Assembly: GCF_004521915.1 (NCBI RefSeq)
Contig: NZ_SDKD01000021.1
Location: 1-64,000, forward strand
Length of the DNA stretch: 64,000 nucleotides
Direction: 5' to 3'
Origin: Brevibacillus migulae
GTDB lineage: Bacteria; Bacillota; Bacilli; Brevibacillales; Brevibacillaceae
The position numbers were made by a program, and so were the translations under genes. Below the pieces are notes generated by a model that was given only the letters and a program-made list of their open reading frames with translations, ran no database searches and was not told the origin of the DNA. Positions 53,303-62,505 of this stretch are shown here, one piece after another (positions within the stretch are counted from its first letter, which is position 1; each line of letters opens with the position of its first letter).

Positions 53303-54430
53303 TTATTCGAGCTGACTCAACTTCCAAGAGGGAGAAGGATGACGCATACTGACGATCATGGCAAAGGCGATAAGGTTGGAGATCAAGGAGCTGCCGCCGT
53401 AGCTGATGAACGGCAAAGTGAGTCCCGTAATCGGAGATAGACCGATATTCATCCCAATGTTCACAAACACCTGAAAGGCCCACATTGTCACCATGCCGCT
53501 GATGAAAAAAGCCGCGAATAGATCAGGTGTCTTCATCGCCCAGGCAATCAAGCGAAAAAACAGAAAAAAATAGAGCAGCAGCAGGATGCTTCCGCCCAAA
53601 AATCCCCAATGCTGCGCAACGACTGCGAAAATAAAATCGGTATGCTGCTCGGGAAGCTTGGAGCTGCTGCTGGTAAGCGCCCATGCATTCGTCATGCCGC
53701 CTAATTGGCCGCTTCCGACCAGTTTTCGCGCTTGTATGTATTGATACCCGCTTCCCAATGGATCAGACTCGGGATCCATAAAGGACAGGAGACGATCAAA
53801 TTGATGCGGTCGGACAACTTGAAAAAATAAGGAGGGAGAATAGCTATACAAGCCATAGAGAAAAACCGCGAAGATGAAAGTTGTCATAATAACACTTATG
53901 TAAACAGTTTTAGGGATTCGGCTCATCACAAAAAATGCCCCTAACAAGGCAAGATAGATCAGCGCCATTCCGAGATCCGGCTGCAGCAGTACGAGTCCGG
54001 TCGGGACCAGTACGAAAAGCAATGCTTTCCCAATCTCCTCCGTCTTGAGAAAGACCCCCTGATTCCACTCATACAAACGAGCCAACATGATCAATGTCGT
54101 GATTCTCGTCAATTCAGAAGGCTGTACATTCAGCGGCCCTAGGTCAATCCAACTGATCGCTCCATTCACCTTTTTCCCGATGACAAAGACGGACAAGAGC
54201 AATAGGATACCGGCTCCATAAAAATAATGGGCATGCTGGGCGTAGTACCGATAGTCAACATTGCGGAGCAGCCAGAAACATTCCGCTCCCACTGTGGCCC
54301 AGGTCAATTGCTTCCAAACAAGCGTCTGCAGGTGATCCTGTGTGGCCACATAGATGGTCATCAGGCCAGCCAACAAGATGAGAGCCATCGCCAAGAACAC
54401 TTCCGGGTCATATGTCTTTTGTTCCTCCAT
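53303..54430 (-). CDS. RodA/FtsW/SpoVE-family glycosyltransferase-type membrane protein
   Basis: This 375-residue protein has about ten membrane segments and the SEDS signatures: GAISWIDLGPLNVQPSELTRI, LLQPDLGMALI (catalytic Asp region), and GLTLPFISYGGSSLISN. SEDS proteins polymerise peptidoglycan glycan strands with a partner class B penicillin-binding protein, here not adjacent. The length and GDxNEQHTDFIFAVVAQHWGF-type stretch (read as LPEQHTDFIFAVVAQHWG) match RodA-like members. GGAGGAG supports ATG 54430. Confidence 0.92.
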   Translation of the reverse strand: MEEQKTYDPEVFLAMALILLAGLMTIYVATQDHLQTLVWKQLTWATVGAECFWLLRNVDYRYYAQHAHYFYGAGILLLLSVFVIGKKVNGAISWIDLGPLNVQPSELTRITTLIMLARLYEWNQGVFLKTEEIGKALLFVLVPTGLVLLQPDLGMALIYLALLGAFFVMSRIPKTVYISVIMTTFIFAVFLYGLYSYSPSLFFQVVRPHQFDRLLSFMDPESDPLGSGYQYIQARKLVGSGQLGGMTNAWALTSSSSKLPEQHTDFIFAVVAQHWGFLGGSILLLLYFFLFFRLIAWAMKTPDLFAAFFISGMVTMWAFQVFVNIGMNIGLSPITGLTLPFISYGGSSLISNLIAFAMIVSMRHPSPSWKLSQLE

Positions 54431-54533
54431 ACTACTCCTCCATCGATTGGACTTAATGGATAGTCTTCCCAAAATGAACCCGTTCAGCCCTGCAACCGGA
54501 TGAGCAGCTGATATGACAACCAGCATCTGGCCA

Positions 54534-54566
54534 CGAAAAAAGCTGCCGATTTTCTCGACAGCTTGC
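54534..54566 (-). terminator. Terminator after the second PepF gene
   Basis: On the minus strand AAGCTGTCGA pairs with TCGGCAGCTT (one wobble), followed by TTTTTTC. Confidence 0.82.
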
Positions 54567-54583
54567 AAAAAGTGTTCTCTATT

Positions 54584-56395
54584 CTATTTCGCACCCGCCA
54601 GCTCTTCCAGCTCATCCAGCAGGTCTTTGAATACAGCCAACGCATCCCGGATCGGCTGCGGCGAGGTCATATCAACGCCGGCCTTCTTCAACAGATTCAG
54701 CGGGTAATCGGAACCGCCGCTCTTCAGGAACGCGAGATAGCGCTCGACCGCTGGCTGGCCTTCCTCCAGGATTTGCTTGGAGAGTGCCGTTGCCGCGCTG
54801 AATCCGGTGGCGTATTTGTAGACGTAAAAATTATTGTAGAAGTGTGGAATGCGCGCCCATTCCAAGTCGATTTGCTCATCGACAATCATCTCATCTCCAT
54901 GGTATGCGACATTAAGTTCGCGATACCACTCGCTCAAGGAATCGGCAGTCAACGGTACTTCTTTCTCCGAATTGGCATGAATCAATTTTTCATATTCGGC
55001 AAACATCGTCTGTCTGAAGAGCGTACCGCGGAATTGCTCCAGATAGTAATTGATCAGGTAGAGGCGCTCTCCTTTATCCGTGGTCTTCTCCAGCATATGA
55101 TGCATCAACAGTGCCTCATTCAGCGTAGATGCCACCTCAGCCACAAAGATGCGGTAATCGGCATACGTATACGGCTGGTTCTTGTTGGAGTAATAGCTGT
55201 GCAAGGCATGCCCCATCTCATGTGCCAGGGTGAACATGTTGTTTACGTTGTCTTGGTAATTCATGAGCACATACGGATGTGTCGTGTATGCCCCCCACGA
55301 ATAGGCACCGCTCGTTTTGCCTTCGTTTTCATAAACGTCAATCCATCCGGAAGTGAAGCCTTCCTCAAGCACTTTGCCGTAATCATCGCCCAATGGCTTC
55401 AGCGCTTCCTTGATCGTCGACACCGCTTGCTCATAGGGGATCTCCATTTCGACTTCCTGCACCATCGGAACATACAAGTCGTACATGTGCAGTTCATCCA
55501 CACCGAACAGTTTTTTGCGAAGCGAAACATAACGATGCATGAGTGGCAAGTGCTCCCGTACCGTTTCAATGAGATTGTCGTAGACGGACTGGTCGATATT
55601 GTCTGCAAACAATGAGGCTTTTAATGCGGACTCGTATTTGCGCGTTCTGGCATAGAATACGTCGCGTTTTACGACCGAAGCCAAGGTTGCCGCAATCGTA
55701 TTGCGATGCTTCCCGTAGGTAGCGTACAACGCTTCAAACGCTTCTTTGCGGACCCGGCGGTCTTTGCTCTCCATGAACTGCGTATAGCGTCCTTTGGTAA
55801 GCTCTACTTCTTCCCCTTTTTCATTCGTGATCATGGGGAATTTGATGTCTGCATTGTTTAACATGCCGAAAATTTTCCCTGGCGCCGAAGCAAGCTCGCT
55901 TACTTGTGCCATGATCGCTTCTTCGGAGGCGCTGAGCGTATGCGGCTTGAAGCGGGTAATCTCCTCCAACAGCAGGCGATAATGCTCCAGACCTTCTTCA
56001 CTTTGCTGCAGCTTTTCCAGCTGTTCGCTGGGGATTGCTAATATCTCTGGCTGTATGTATGACATCGCGCTGGATACTTGTGTAGCCAGGCTGCTTGCTC
56101 GATCGGTCAATGCTTGATATGTACTGTTGCTGTTTTCTTCATCACGACGCATTCTCGCGTATACATACACACGATCGAGTATTTTGGTAATTTCATCTTG
56201 TAAAAGCAAGGTGTCAAGCAAGTTTTTGCCCGATTCTGCGAGCGTCCCTTGCTTCGCTTTGATTTGCTCGGTCATTTCCTTGATCTTTGCTACGTCCTGC
56301 TCCCATGCGGCATCCGTCGCATAAATATCTTCAAGCTTCCATTTCCACTCGTTTGGAACCTCGCTTCTTTTTGGCAGCGTTTTGGTTTTATTCAT
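54584..56395 (-). CDS. pepF: Oligoendopeptidase F (M3B), copy 2
   Basis: This 603-residue zinc peptidase cleaves peptides of roughly 7-17 residues in the cytoplasm. The zinc motif HEMGHALHS lies in MFTLAHEMGHALHSYYS (about residue 385), with ligand Glu in FVAEVASTLNEALLMHHML. It is the canonical PepF form (NEWKWKLEDIYATDAAWEQ N terminus, YATGFSAATALSKQILEEG near the C terminus), clearly different from the copy at 26169-27938. AAGGGAG precedes the ATG. Confidence 0.95.
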   Translation of the reverse strand: MNKTKTLPKRSEVPNEWKWKLEDIYATDAAWEQDVAKIKEMTEQIKAKQGTLAESGKNLLDTLLLQDEITKILDRVYVYARMRRDEENSNSTYQALTDRASSLATQVSSAMSYIQPEILAIPSEQLEKLQQSEEGLEHYRLLLEEITRFKPHTLSASEEAIMAQVSELASAPGKIFGMLNNADIKFPMITNEKGEEVELTKGRYTQFMESKDRRVRKEAFEALYATYGKHRNTIAATLASVVKRDVFYARTRKYESALKASLFADNIDQSVYDNLIETVREHLPLMHRYVSLRKKLFGVDELHMYDLYVPMVQEVEMEIPYEQAVSTIKEALKPLGDDYGKVLEEGFTSGWIDVYENEGKTSGAYSWGAYTTHPYVLMNYQDNVNNMFTLAHEMGHALHSYYSNKNQPYTYADYRIFVAEVASTLNEALLMHHMLEKTTDKGERLYLINYYLEQFRGTLFRQTMFAEYEKLIHANSEKEVPLTADSLSEWYRELNVAYHGDEMIVDEQIDLEWARIPHFYNNFYVYKYATGFSAATALSKQILEEGQPAVERYLAFLKSGGSDYPLNLLKKAGVDMTSPQPIRDALAVFKDLLDELEELAGAK

Positions 56396-56466
56396 TCACG
56401 ACACTCCCTTCAGGTTCTCATGCCTACTTCCTCATCGTAGCGGAAAATCGTTCCAACTTCAAATGC

Positions 56467-56497
56467 ATAAAAAGCCGATCGATCGGGATCGGCTTTA
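56467..56497 (-). terminator. Terminator after the UDP-glucose dehydrogenase gene
   Basis: On the minus strand AAAGCCGATC pairs with GATCGGCTTTTT and is followed by ATG-free T-rich sequence. It ends the saccharide cluster. Confidence 0.88.
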
Positions 56498-56507
56498 TTA
56501 CGCTTCT

Positions 56508-57800
56508 CTATGCATGGCGGCCAACACCCAGATAGGTAAAGCCGTTCTCTTTCAAAAATCCGGCTGGCCAAGCATTTCGTCCATCAAACAGCACAGGCTG
56601 CGCCATCTGTTGTTTCACCCGCTGCCAATCCAGCTGCACACATTCTTTCCACTCCGTGACGAGGATCGCCGCATCCGCATTTTTCAAGGCATCATAGGGA
56701 GAGGAAACATAGGAAAGATTCGGGTAAAGCTGCTTGACATGCAAAGATGCGATCGGGTCAAAGGCGGTCAGGATCGCCCCTTCTTTTTGCAGGCGCTCGA
56801 TCAATGTGAGTGAAGGAGCTTCGCGGATATCGTCGGTTTCCGGCTTGAAGGAAAGACCGAGAAGCGCAATTCGTTTTTGCCTTACTCCTTGGATGGTTTC
56901 CACCATTCGCTCGACAAACCAATCAACTTGACTGCGGTTGACATCCCTGACTGTTTCCAATAGCGATAGGGAGGATTGATGACGGCGAGCCAGCTGGATA
57001 AGCGCTTCGGTATCTTTCGGAAAGCATGATCCGCCATAGCCGACTCCCGCTCCTAAAAATTCGGGACCAATACGGCTGTCCAAACCCATCCCCTCTGCCA
57101 CCACTTCGATATCGGCTCCCAGCGTATGGCACAACCTTGCCAGCTCGTTCATAAAGGAAATGCGGGTCGCCAGGAAAGCATTCGATGCATACTTGATCAT
57201 TTCTGCGTTGGTCCGCGTCGTGTATACACGAGGCGCTGTAATTTTGGCATACAGCTGATCCATGATCGCAATGGCTTCTTTACGATCCGCACCAATCACG
57301 ATCCGAGAAGGTTCCAACGAATCCTGCAGTGCTCTTCCTTCTCGCAGAAATTCCGGATTTGTGACAACATGCACATGCTTATCTTCAGCAAAGATGGCAG
57401 CGATACGATCGGAAGTACCGACCGGCACCGTGCTTTTGATGACGACAACGTGCTCTCTCTCACTAGCTTGCACAAACGTTCGCAACGTTTCCACCGCTTG
57501 TTCCAGATAGCGTAAATCTGCGAAGCCATCGCTGCCGGACGGTGTTCCTACGCATAAATAGATGACATCCGCCTCGCCTACGTGCTCCGCCATACTGGTG
57601 GAAAAGGCAAGCGTTTCTTTCGTGAGTGCACGCTGCAGTTCAGGTTCGAGGCCGGGTTCGTATATGGGCGATTTGCCTTGCTGCAGCAGTTTTACTTTTT
57701 CCTCTATCACGTCAATTCCTGTTACGTGATGTCCTTGCATGGCAAAAGAAACAGCGGTGGTCAAGCCGACATAACCCGTACCGATCACCAATAGATTCAT
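56508..57800 (-). CDS. UDP-glucose/GDP-mannose dehydrogenase family (UDP-glucose 6-dehydrogenase, YtcA-like)
   Basis: This 430-residue enzyme oxidises UDP-glucose to UDP-glucuronate with two NAD+. It has the N-terminal Rossmann motif GTGYVGLTTAVSFA, the Thr/Lys/Asn catalytic surroundings (VIKSTVPVGTSDRI, KYASNAFLATRISFMNE) and the nucleophile Cys in GYGGSCFPKDTEAL. It is the last gene of the saccharide cluster, four nucleotides after a glycosyltransferase. In Bacillus subtilis the ytcABC spore-surface saccharide genes contain the same enzyme, which supports a spore role here. Confidence 0.94.
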   Translation of the reverse strand: MNLLVIGTGYVGLTTAVSFAMQGHHVTGIDVIEEKVKLLQQGKSPIYEPGLEPELQRALTKETLAFSTSMAEHVGEADVIYLCVGTPSGSDGFADLRYLEQAVETLRTFVQASEREHVVVIKSTVPVGTSDRIAAIFAEDKHVHVVTNPEFLREGRALQDSLEPSRIVIGADRKEAIAIMDQLYAKITAPRVYTTRTNAEMIKYASNAFLATRISFMNELARLCHTLGADIEVVAEGMGLDSRIGPEFLGAGVGYGGSCFPKDTEALIQLARRHQSSLSLLETVRDVNRSQVDWFVERMVETIQGVRQKRIALLGLSFKPETDDIREAPSLTLIERLQKEGAILTAFDPIASLHVKQLYPNLSYVSSPYDALKNADAAILVTEWKECVQLDWQRVKQQMAQPVLFDGRNAWPAGFLKENGFTYLGVGRHA

Positions 57801-57804
57801 TGAA

Positions 57805-58884
57805 TCACCTCGCTTTTTTTAGTACCTGCAAATACAACCGCTCCAGGATTTCCCGCTGCTTTTCAATATCATGCTGTTGTTCTACACGTTCGCGAGCAAG
57901 CGTGGTAATAACCGGCCAGTTCTCTTGCTCTTCCAGCACAGTTGTGATCATTTTGGCGAGTTTTGTACTTGCCCCTTCCGGCACTAAATAACCGTGCTTG
58001 CCATGCTCGATCAATTCGGGAATGCCCGCATGATAAGTGGAAACCACCGGACGCCCGGTCGCCATCGCCTCCATGAGAACATTCGGAATTCCCTCTTGAT
58101 TGCCATCTTTGGCTGTTTTGCACGCAATGACGAACAGATGGCACTTTTCCATCTGCTCCCTGACCTTGTCATGCGGCAGGGCGCCTGTGAAGGTTACCTG
58201 CTTTTTTAAGCGTAACCGCCGAACGAGCTTCTTCAGCTTTCTTCGCTCCTCTCCTTCTCCCACGATCGTTAATCGCGCTTGCGGATACTTCTCATGGACT
58301 TTGCGGAAGGCTTTGATCAGGGTGTTCATTCCTTTTTTCTCCGTCAATCGGCCAACGCTTAAGATGCGGTACTTCCCATCCTTAACGGGTGGTGTGGGAA
58401 GGTAAGGAAACTTTTGCAGATTGATGCCCGAGCGGATCAGTGTGATTTTATGAGCCGGACAGCCGAGGCGGATCAACCGCCGCTTCATATGGTTACTGAC
58501 GACGGTGACCGCTGCGGCATGGCGGAAAAGTCTCCTTAGCTTCATTCGGTAGCTGCTGCTTTGTTTGACCAGTTTCGTTGCATCAAAGCCGTGAAAGGAA
58601 ACAATCAGCGGAAGCTTTGCTCTTCTGGCAATCGGCAAAATTTCCACGCCAGCCGTACCAAATCGCGCATGCAAGCATTTGATTTTCTTTTTTCGTAACC
58701 AGGGTACGAGTCCCTTGAAGCTTCGGCGCACATAGATCGGAGAAAACGGAAATTGGCGGCGATTGATGGGGCGGCTGCGGGTCAAAACTGCGGGTTTTAC
58801 CTGTTTGTGGCCAATCAGCTGCTGATAAATGAAGGTCTCACTTTTCGCCAAAAACTTGCGACGGTATACCAACACGCGCTTCAA
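57805..58884 (-). CDS. Glycosyltransferase family 4
   Basis: This 359-residue GT-B enzyme has the typical C-terminal donor-binding half: LSVGRLTEKKGMNTLIKAFRKV, LTIVGEGEERRKLKKL, and EGIPNVLMEAMATGRPVVSTYHAGIPELI with the catalytic-region EGxPNVLMEA motif. The N-terminal half is unusually rich in Arg/Lys (acidic-lipid membrane contact likely). It starts at TTG 58884 after GGGAGGGGAGACG. Position in the cluster implies transfer of a nucleotide-sugar to a spore-surface glycan. Confidence 0.9.
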   Translation of the reverse strand: MKRVLVYRRKFLAKSETFIYQQLIGHKQVKPAVLTRSRPINRRQFPFSPIYVRRSFKGLVPWLRKKKIKCLHARFGTAGVEILPIARRAKLPLIVSFHGFDATKLVKQSSSYRMKLRRLFRHAAAVTVVSNHMKRRLIRLGCPAHKITLIRSGINLQKFPYLPTPPVKDGKYRILSVGRLTEKKGMNTLIKAFRKVHEKYPQARLTIVGEGEERRKLKKLVRRLRLKKQVTFTGALPHDKVREQMEKCHLFVIACKTAKDGNQEGIPNVLMEAMATGRPVVSTYHAGIPELIEHGKHGYLVPEGASTKLAKMITTVLEEQENWPVITTLARERVEQQHDIEKQREILERLYLQVLKKAR

Positions 58885-58896
58885 CGTCTCCCCTCC

Positions 58897-59718
58897 CTAC
58901 GCCCGTTTCTTACTCCTATTCCTCACACGCTTGAGCTTCTTAATAATCAAGTAACCATTCCGATAGCCATACACCGCGCGATATTTGTTGCCCCAACGGC
59001 GTAAATAGTAATTGAAGGTTCGACGGCGCAGCAGATTTCGTTTTCGTTTTGAGTTCGCATCCGTCAATTGATTGCGGTGCTTGGTCCGATTGTAGAGCAC
59101 ACGGTTAATCCACTTTACCGGATAGCGGTCGATCAAGCGCAAGATGATTCGCCTGTCTTCCATGATCCGTCCGCCATACCGATCGGATGTATCCCAGCCG
59201 CCCACCTTTTGCAGCGCACTTACACGGTAGCAGCGTGGGGCCACCATCCAGCTGGTATACTTGAGAAAGTCATATTTTCTTTTGAATTCGCGATGTTTGA
59301 TTAAAAATGCTTTGCGATATTTTAACCGATTGTTGACCCGCCACAGATTGACGTTGCCATAATAGAGCGCATAATTTCGCCTTGCTTTTTGAATGCGGTT
59401 GGCAAGCGTGGACAACGCTCTTTTCGGCAACCAATCATCCGAGTCTACCTGCACCATGTACGGCGTATCGACTAGCGTCAGTGCGGTGTTCATCACTTTG
59501 GAAATGCCGGAGTTTTCCTCCATGCGGTAATACTGGATATCCGGATGGCTCAAATAGGGCTCTACCTTTTTCTTGGTGTTGTCCGTAGAGGCATCATCCA
59601 TGATCAACAGCTTCCACCCTTTGTAGGTTTGCTTGAGCACGCTGCGAATCGCTTTGCGGATATACTTGGCACGGTTGTAGGTCGGAATCACCACGGTGAA
59701 TAACGGGTCACCCATCAT
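58897..59718 (-). CDS. Glycosyltransferase family 2
   Basis: This 273-residue GT-A enzyme has the family start FTVVIPTYNRAKYIRKAIRSVLKQTYKGWKLLIMDDAST and the metal-binding DSDDWLPK near residue 90. The C-terminal part is very basic (KRKRNLLRRRTFNYYLRRWG). The start at 59718 (ATGATGGGTGA) overlaps the stop of the nucleotidyltransferase gene upstream; AGAGGG is before it. Sugar and acceptor are unknown. Confidence 0.91.
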   Translation of the reverse strand: MMGDPLFTVVIPTYNRAKYIRKAIRSVLKQTYKGWKLLIMDDASTDNTKKKVEPYLSHPDIQYYRMEENSGISKVMNTALTLVDTPYMVQVDSDDWLPKRALSTLANRIQKARRNYALYYGNVNLWRVNNRLKYRKAFLIKHREFKRKYDFLKYTSWMVAPRCYRVSALQKVGGWDTSDRYGGRIMEDRRIILRLIDRYPVKWINRVLYNRTKHRNQLTDANSKRKRNLLRRRTFNYYLRRWGNKYRAVYGYRNGYLIIKKLKRVRNRSKKRA

Positions 59719-60763
59719 TGTTATCCCTCTGTCCCTGCGCCGGAATGAGAATGGACGACTTGTCACTTACGATGAAGACCCCAGTCTCCGCGCTATGCTG
59801 CCCTGTCAGATAAGAGGAACGTCCAAATAAACTGTCTTCAATGACCCAGTTCACATCAATCAGCGATGACTGCTCGAGGAGAATGCTCCCTTTGATCCAC
59901 GTACAGTTTTTCAATTCTACGCCATCCTGAATGGAAACATAGGGTCCCAGCTTGCAATTTTCGATGTGACAATTTTCTCCGATCAATACGGGTCCAACCA
60001 ACTCGCAGTTGATCACGGTACTGGTGGTCCCGACCTTCACCTGTTGACCCAGCTCTTTCTGCAGCATCCAGCGATCAGCTGCCAGCCATCTTTGTATGGT
60101 CCCCACATCCGAATACAATCCGTCCGTAACGGTATGCGCGATCCGACTGCCATGATCGATCAGCGCCTGAATCGCGTGGGTTATCTCATATTCCCCACGG
60201 GCAGATGGCTGCAGCGTTTCGATCACATCGAATATGGAGCTCGTAAACACATAGGCGCCGATGACAGCCAAATTGCTTTTGGGCTGCTGCGGCTTCTCCT
60301 CTATCGAAATGATATGACCGTCTTTTACCTCGGCAATGCCGTAGTCCTGCGGGCGCTCTACCTTACTCAGCAGCAGGGCCCCTTCCACAGGCTCTTGCTG
60401 AAACGCCTGCTGCAAATGATGAAGGGAGTCCATCAGCAGGTTATCTCCCAACAAAAGCGTAAACGGTTCTTTTTGGATGAATGGCCTCGCCAATCTCACG
60501 GCGTGTGCGATGCCAAGCGGCTGCTCTTGTTCAATAAATGTAATGGTAGCCTGATACTGACTACCATCACCTACGAAATCAACAATCTGTGTTTGGGAAG
60601 GATTGATGACGATACCGATATCGCGAATGCCAACCTCGATTAATTTGCGTATACAATAGTGCAGGACGGGATGATTTGCCACTGGGAGGAGAGTTTTGGG
60701 TTGTGAATACGAAAAGGGATGCAACCTGGTGCCACGTCCAGCACACAATATTAACCCTTTCAT
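59708..60763 (-). CDS. Nucleotidyltransferase, RmlA/GlmU-type (YtdA-like)
   Basis: This 351-residue protein has the N-terminal sugar-nucleotide transferase signature (MKGLILCAGRGTRLHPFSYSQPKTLLPV; LLLGDNL with metal Asp; EEKPQQP) followed by a left-handed beta-helix-like C terminus of repeats (GPVLIGENCHIENCKLGPYVSIQDGVELKNC). It looks like a long-form glucose-1-phosphate thymidylyl- or uridylyltransferase. GGGAGTGA precedes the ATG. It probably makes the nucleotide-sugar used by the cluster's glycosyltransferases, alone or with the UDP-glucose dehydrogenase. Confidence 0.9.
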   Translation of the reverse strand: MKGLILCAGRGTRLHPFSYSQPKTLLPVANHPVLHYCIRKLIEVGIRDIGIVINPSQTQIVDFVGDGSQYQATITFIEQEQPLGIAHAVRLARPFIQKEPFTLLLGDNLLMDSLHHLQQAFQQEPVEGALLLSKVERPQDYGIAEVKDGHIISIEEKPQQPKSNLAVIGAYVFTSSIFDVIETLQPSARGEYEITHAIQALIDHGSRIAHTVTDGLYSDVGTIQRWLAADRWMLQKELGQQVKVGTTSTVINCELVGPVLIGENCHIENCKLGPYVSIQDGVELKNCTWIKGSILLEQSSLIDVNWVIEDSLFGRSSYLTGQHSAETGVFIVSDKSSILIPAQGQRDNNDG

Positions 60764-60876
60764 CTTTTTATCACTCCCTAGTTGTGCTTTTGTACTTGTG
60801 TATTATAAATATGGCATTCCGAATACTGGCGTAAGGGCTATTGTCCTCCTTGTGTCAAGAAAAGGCGACAACCCAT

Positions 60877-62070
60877 CTACCCAATTTTGCGAAAACGTTC
60901 TGTCTTTTTCTCGAGCAGATGCTGTTCGGGATGAACGAGCCGCTCAAATACATCCAAGTAAGCGGCAGCTGTCGCTTGCCACGATAAAGCTTGGGCACGA
61001 CTACGCGCATTTTTGCTCAATTCGCTTTGCATCGCGGGCGTCTGCCAGAAAAATTGCCAGAGCCGGGGAACCAGCATTCTCCAATCCTTTGGCGGCACAA
61101 GAAAGCCATCGTCCTGATTGCGCACGACTTCAGGGATTCCTCCGCGTACCGTGGAGATGACCGGCTTGCCGGCGGCCATCGCTTCCAGATTCACGCGGCA
61201 AAATGGTTCCTGCCATAAGGATGGGGTCGCCACGACATCTCCCAATTGGTACCATGCAGGCATATCCTTCGTAGGAACGAAATTCACAAACTTCACTTTA
61301 TCCCCCAATGGTTTGGCCAATTTTCGCAGCAGCTTTACATACGGATTTAAGCGATTGCTTCCGTACCCGGTTCCCCCTACGATCACGAGACGGGCTTGCG
61401 GATCCACCTTGCTGATTTCACGGAAGGTGCGCAGCAGCACATGCACCCCCTTTTCCCGCATCAATCGACCTGCGTACAAAAGGACATGATGCTTGGGTGA
61501 TAGACCCAGCTCCTTGCGCAATTTTTTGGCCTTTCGCTCCAGCTTTGCCGTGTGATACATCTCACTGTCCACACCCAGATGGATGGCATGCACCTTTTCC
61601 GGCGTGATCTGATGCTCTTGAATAAAATGCTGCCGCAAATATTCACTATTGGTAATCATCCCATCGATCATTTTGCCGACACGCCTCATGGTAACCGGAT
61701 CGATCATTCGTTTGGAGGCATACACATGCGAGTGCATATTCAATACGATCGGCTTGTTCGGAAAGGCTTTTCGCAAAGCGGGAACATAGCCGGGGCGATT
61801 TTCGACGAGGATGACATCCGCCTCCCGTTTCCGCAAATCCTTGATGACTTTGCGCAGATACAGGGAAGGACGCCGGTCGTAGGAAAAACGGACAAAGGTC
61901 CGGTTTCCTTCACGGCTGGATGCCGGATAGGTCGGACATGTCCGTGTATAGATCGTCACGTGATGCTCTGGGTCGATCACACGCGTAATCTCATCGATAT
62001 CATGTTCCACCGAGCTGCCCTTGACTGGCGGAACGGAAAAAGGGCCGGGACTAACGATCGCGATATTCAT
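60877..62070 (-). CDS. Glycosyltransferase family 4 (CotSA/YtcC-like)
   Basis: This 397-residue GT-B enzyme begins with the glycine-poor MNIAIVSPGPFSVPPVKGSSVEHDID, has HLGVDSEMY, the donor-site stretch LLYAGRLMREKGVHVLLRTFRE, and SLWQEPFCRVNLEAMAAGKPVISTVRGGIPEVV with the E-x7-E motif. It resembles the spore-coat glycosyltransferases CotSA and YtcC of Bacillus. Its start overlaps the upstream coiled-coil gene by 20 nt. A 113-base gap separates it from the next gene and may hold another promoter. Confidence 0.9.
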   Translation of the reverse strand: MNIAIVSPGPFSVPPVKGSSVEHDIDEITRVIDPEHHVTIYTRTCPTYPASSREGNRTFVRFSYDRRPSLYLRKVIKDLRKREADVILVENRPGYVPALRKAFPNKPIVLNMHSHVYASKRMIDPVTMRRVGKMIDGMITNSEYLRQHFIQEHQITPEKVHAIHLGVDSEMYHTAKLERKAKKLRKELGLSPKHHVLLYAGRLMREKGVHVLLRTFREISKVDPQARLVIVGGTGYGSNRLNPYVKLLRKLAKPLGDKVKFVNFVPTKDMPAWYQLGDVVATPSLWQEPFCRVNLEAMAAGKPVISTVRGGIPEVVRNQDDGFLVPPKDWRMLVPRLWQFFWQTPAMQSELSKNARSRAQALSWQATAAAYLDVFERLVHPEQHLLEKKTERFRKIG

Positions 62071-62374
62071 CTCGTTCCATCTCCCACTCTTTTTTTAACA
62101 GCAGCACCAGCTGTTGCAGACGCTCCCTCTCCTGCTGCGCAATCCTCATCTGTTTGATCCAGCGCTGCTCCCATTCTTTCAACTGCGCCTCCAATCGCTC
62201 CACTTTTTCTTCGAGTTCTTCTCCCTTTTCCAGTGGATAGGACTGGCTCTCTTTTTTATCCAGCGGTTTGGTGACGCTTATGTGCTCAACGATATGCTGT
62301 AATGCGGTTCCCCCTGTAAAAACACCTGGGGTCACCCACTGCATCCGATCTTGTCGTTTCCGTTTATCCATCAT
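62051..62374 (-). CDS. Coiled-coil protein, first gene of the spore saccharide cluster
   Basis: The 107-residue product has a short N-terminal part (VTPGVFTGGTALQHIVEHISV) and then a long charged coiled coil from about residue 50 (GEELEEKVERLEAQLKEWEQRW...). No family is recognised. It has GGAGGTCC before its ATG, overlaps the next gene by 20 nt, and lies just downstream of a SigK-like promoter. It could be a scaffold for the glycosyltransferases on the spore or simply a sporulation-specific small protein. Confidence 0.68.
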   Translation of the reverse strand: MMDKRKRQDRMQWVTPGVFTGGTALQHIVEHISVTKPLDKKESQSYPLEKGEELEEKVERLEAQLKEWEQRWIKQMRIAQQERERLQQLVLLLKKEWEMERDEYRDR

Positions 62375-62425
62375 CGACGGACCTCCTCCACAGGCAAGCT
62401 TTCTGTAAGCATTTGTCTATCGTTA

Positions 62426-62453
62426 TAGGGTATGAGTACAAAAGTAAATGGGT
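62426..62453 (-). promoter_or_regulatory. SigK-like promoter of the saccharide cluster
   Basis: The minus strand reads ACC, 16 nt, CATACCCTA, fitting the SigK pattern of an AC-type -35 with CATAnnnTA at -10. The cluster would then be made late in the mother cell, as ytcABC and cotSA are in Bacillus subtilis. Confidence 0.6.
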
Positions 62454-62454
62454 A

Positions 62455-62489
62455 CGAAAAAACCACCGAGACAAAAGTCCCAGTGGTTG
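62455..62489 (-). terminator. Terminator after dnaD
   Basis: On the minus strand AACCACTGGGAC pairs with GTCTCGGTGGTT, followed by TTTTTCG. It separates dnaD from the SigK-like promoter. Confidence 0.88.
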
Positions 62490-62505
62490 ATCAGATGTTA
62501 TACGT

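Noticed and set aside
54563-55615. 350-codon open frame on the plus strand opposite pepF
   Set aside because: It lies wholly over a recognised zinc peptidase and its product has no recognisable motif or ribosome site.
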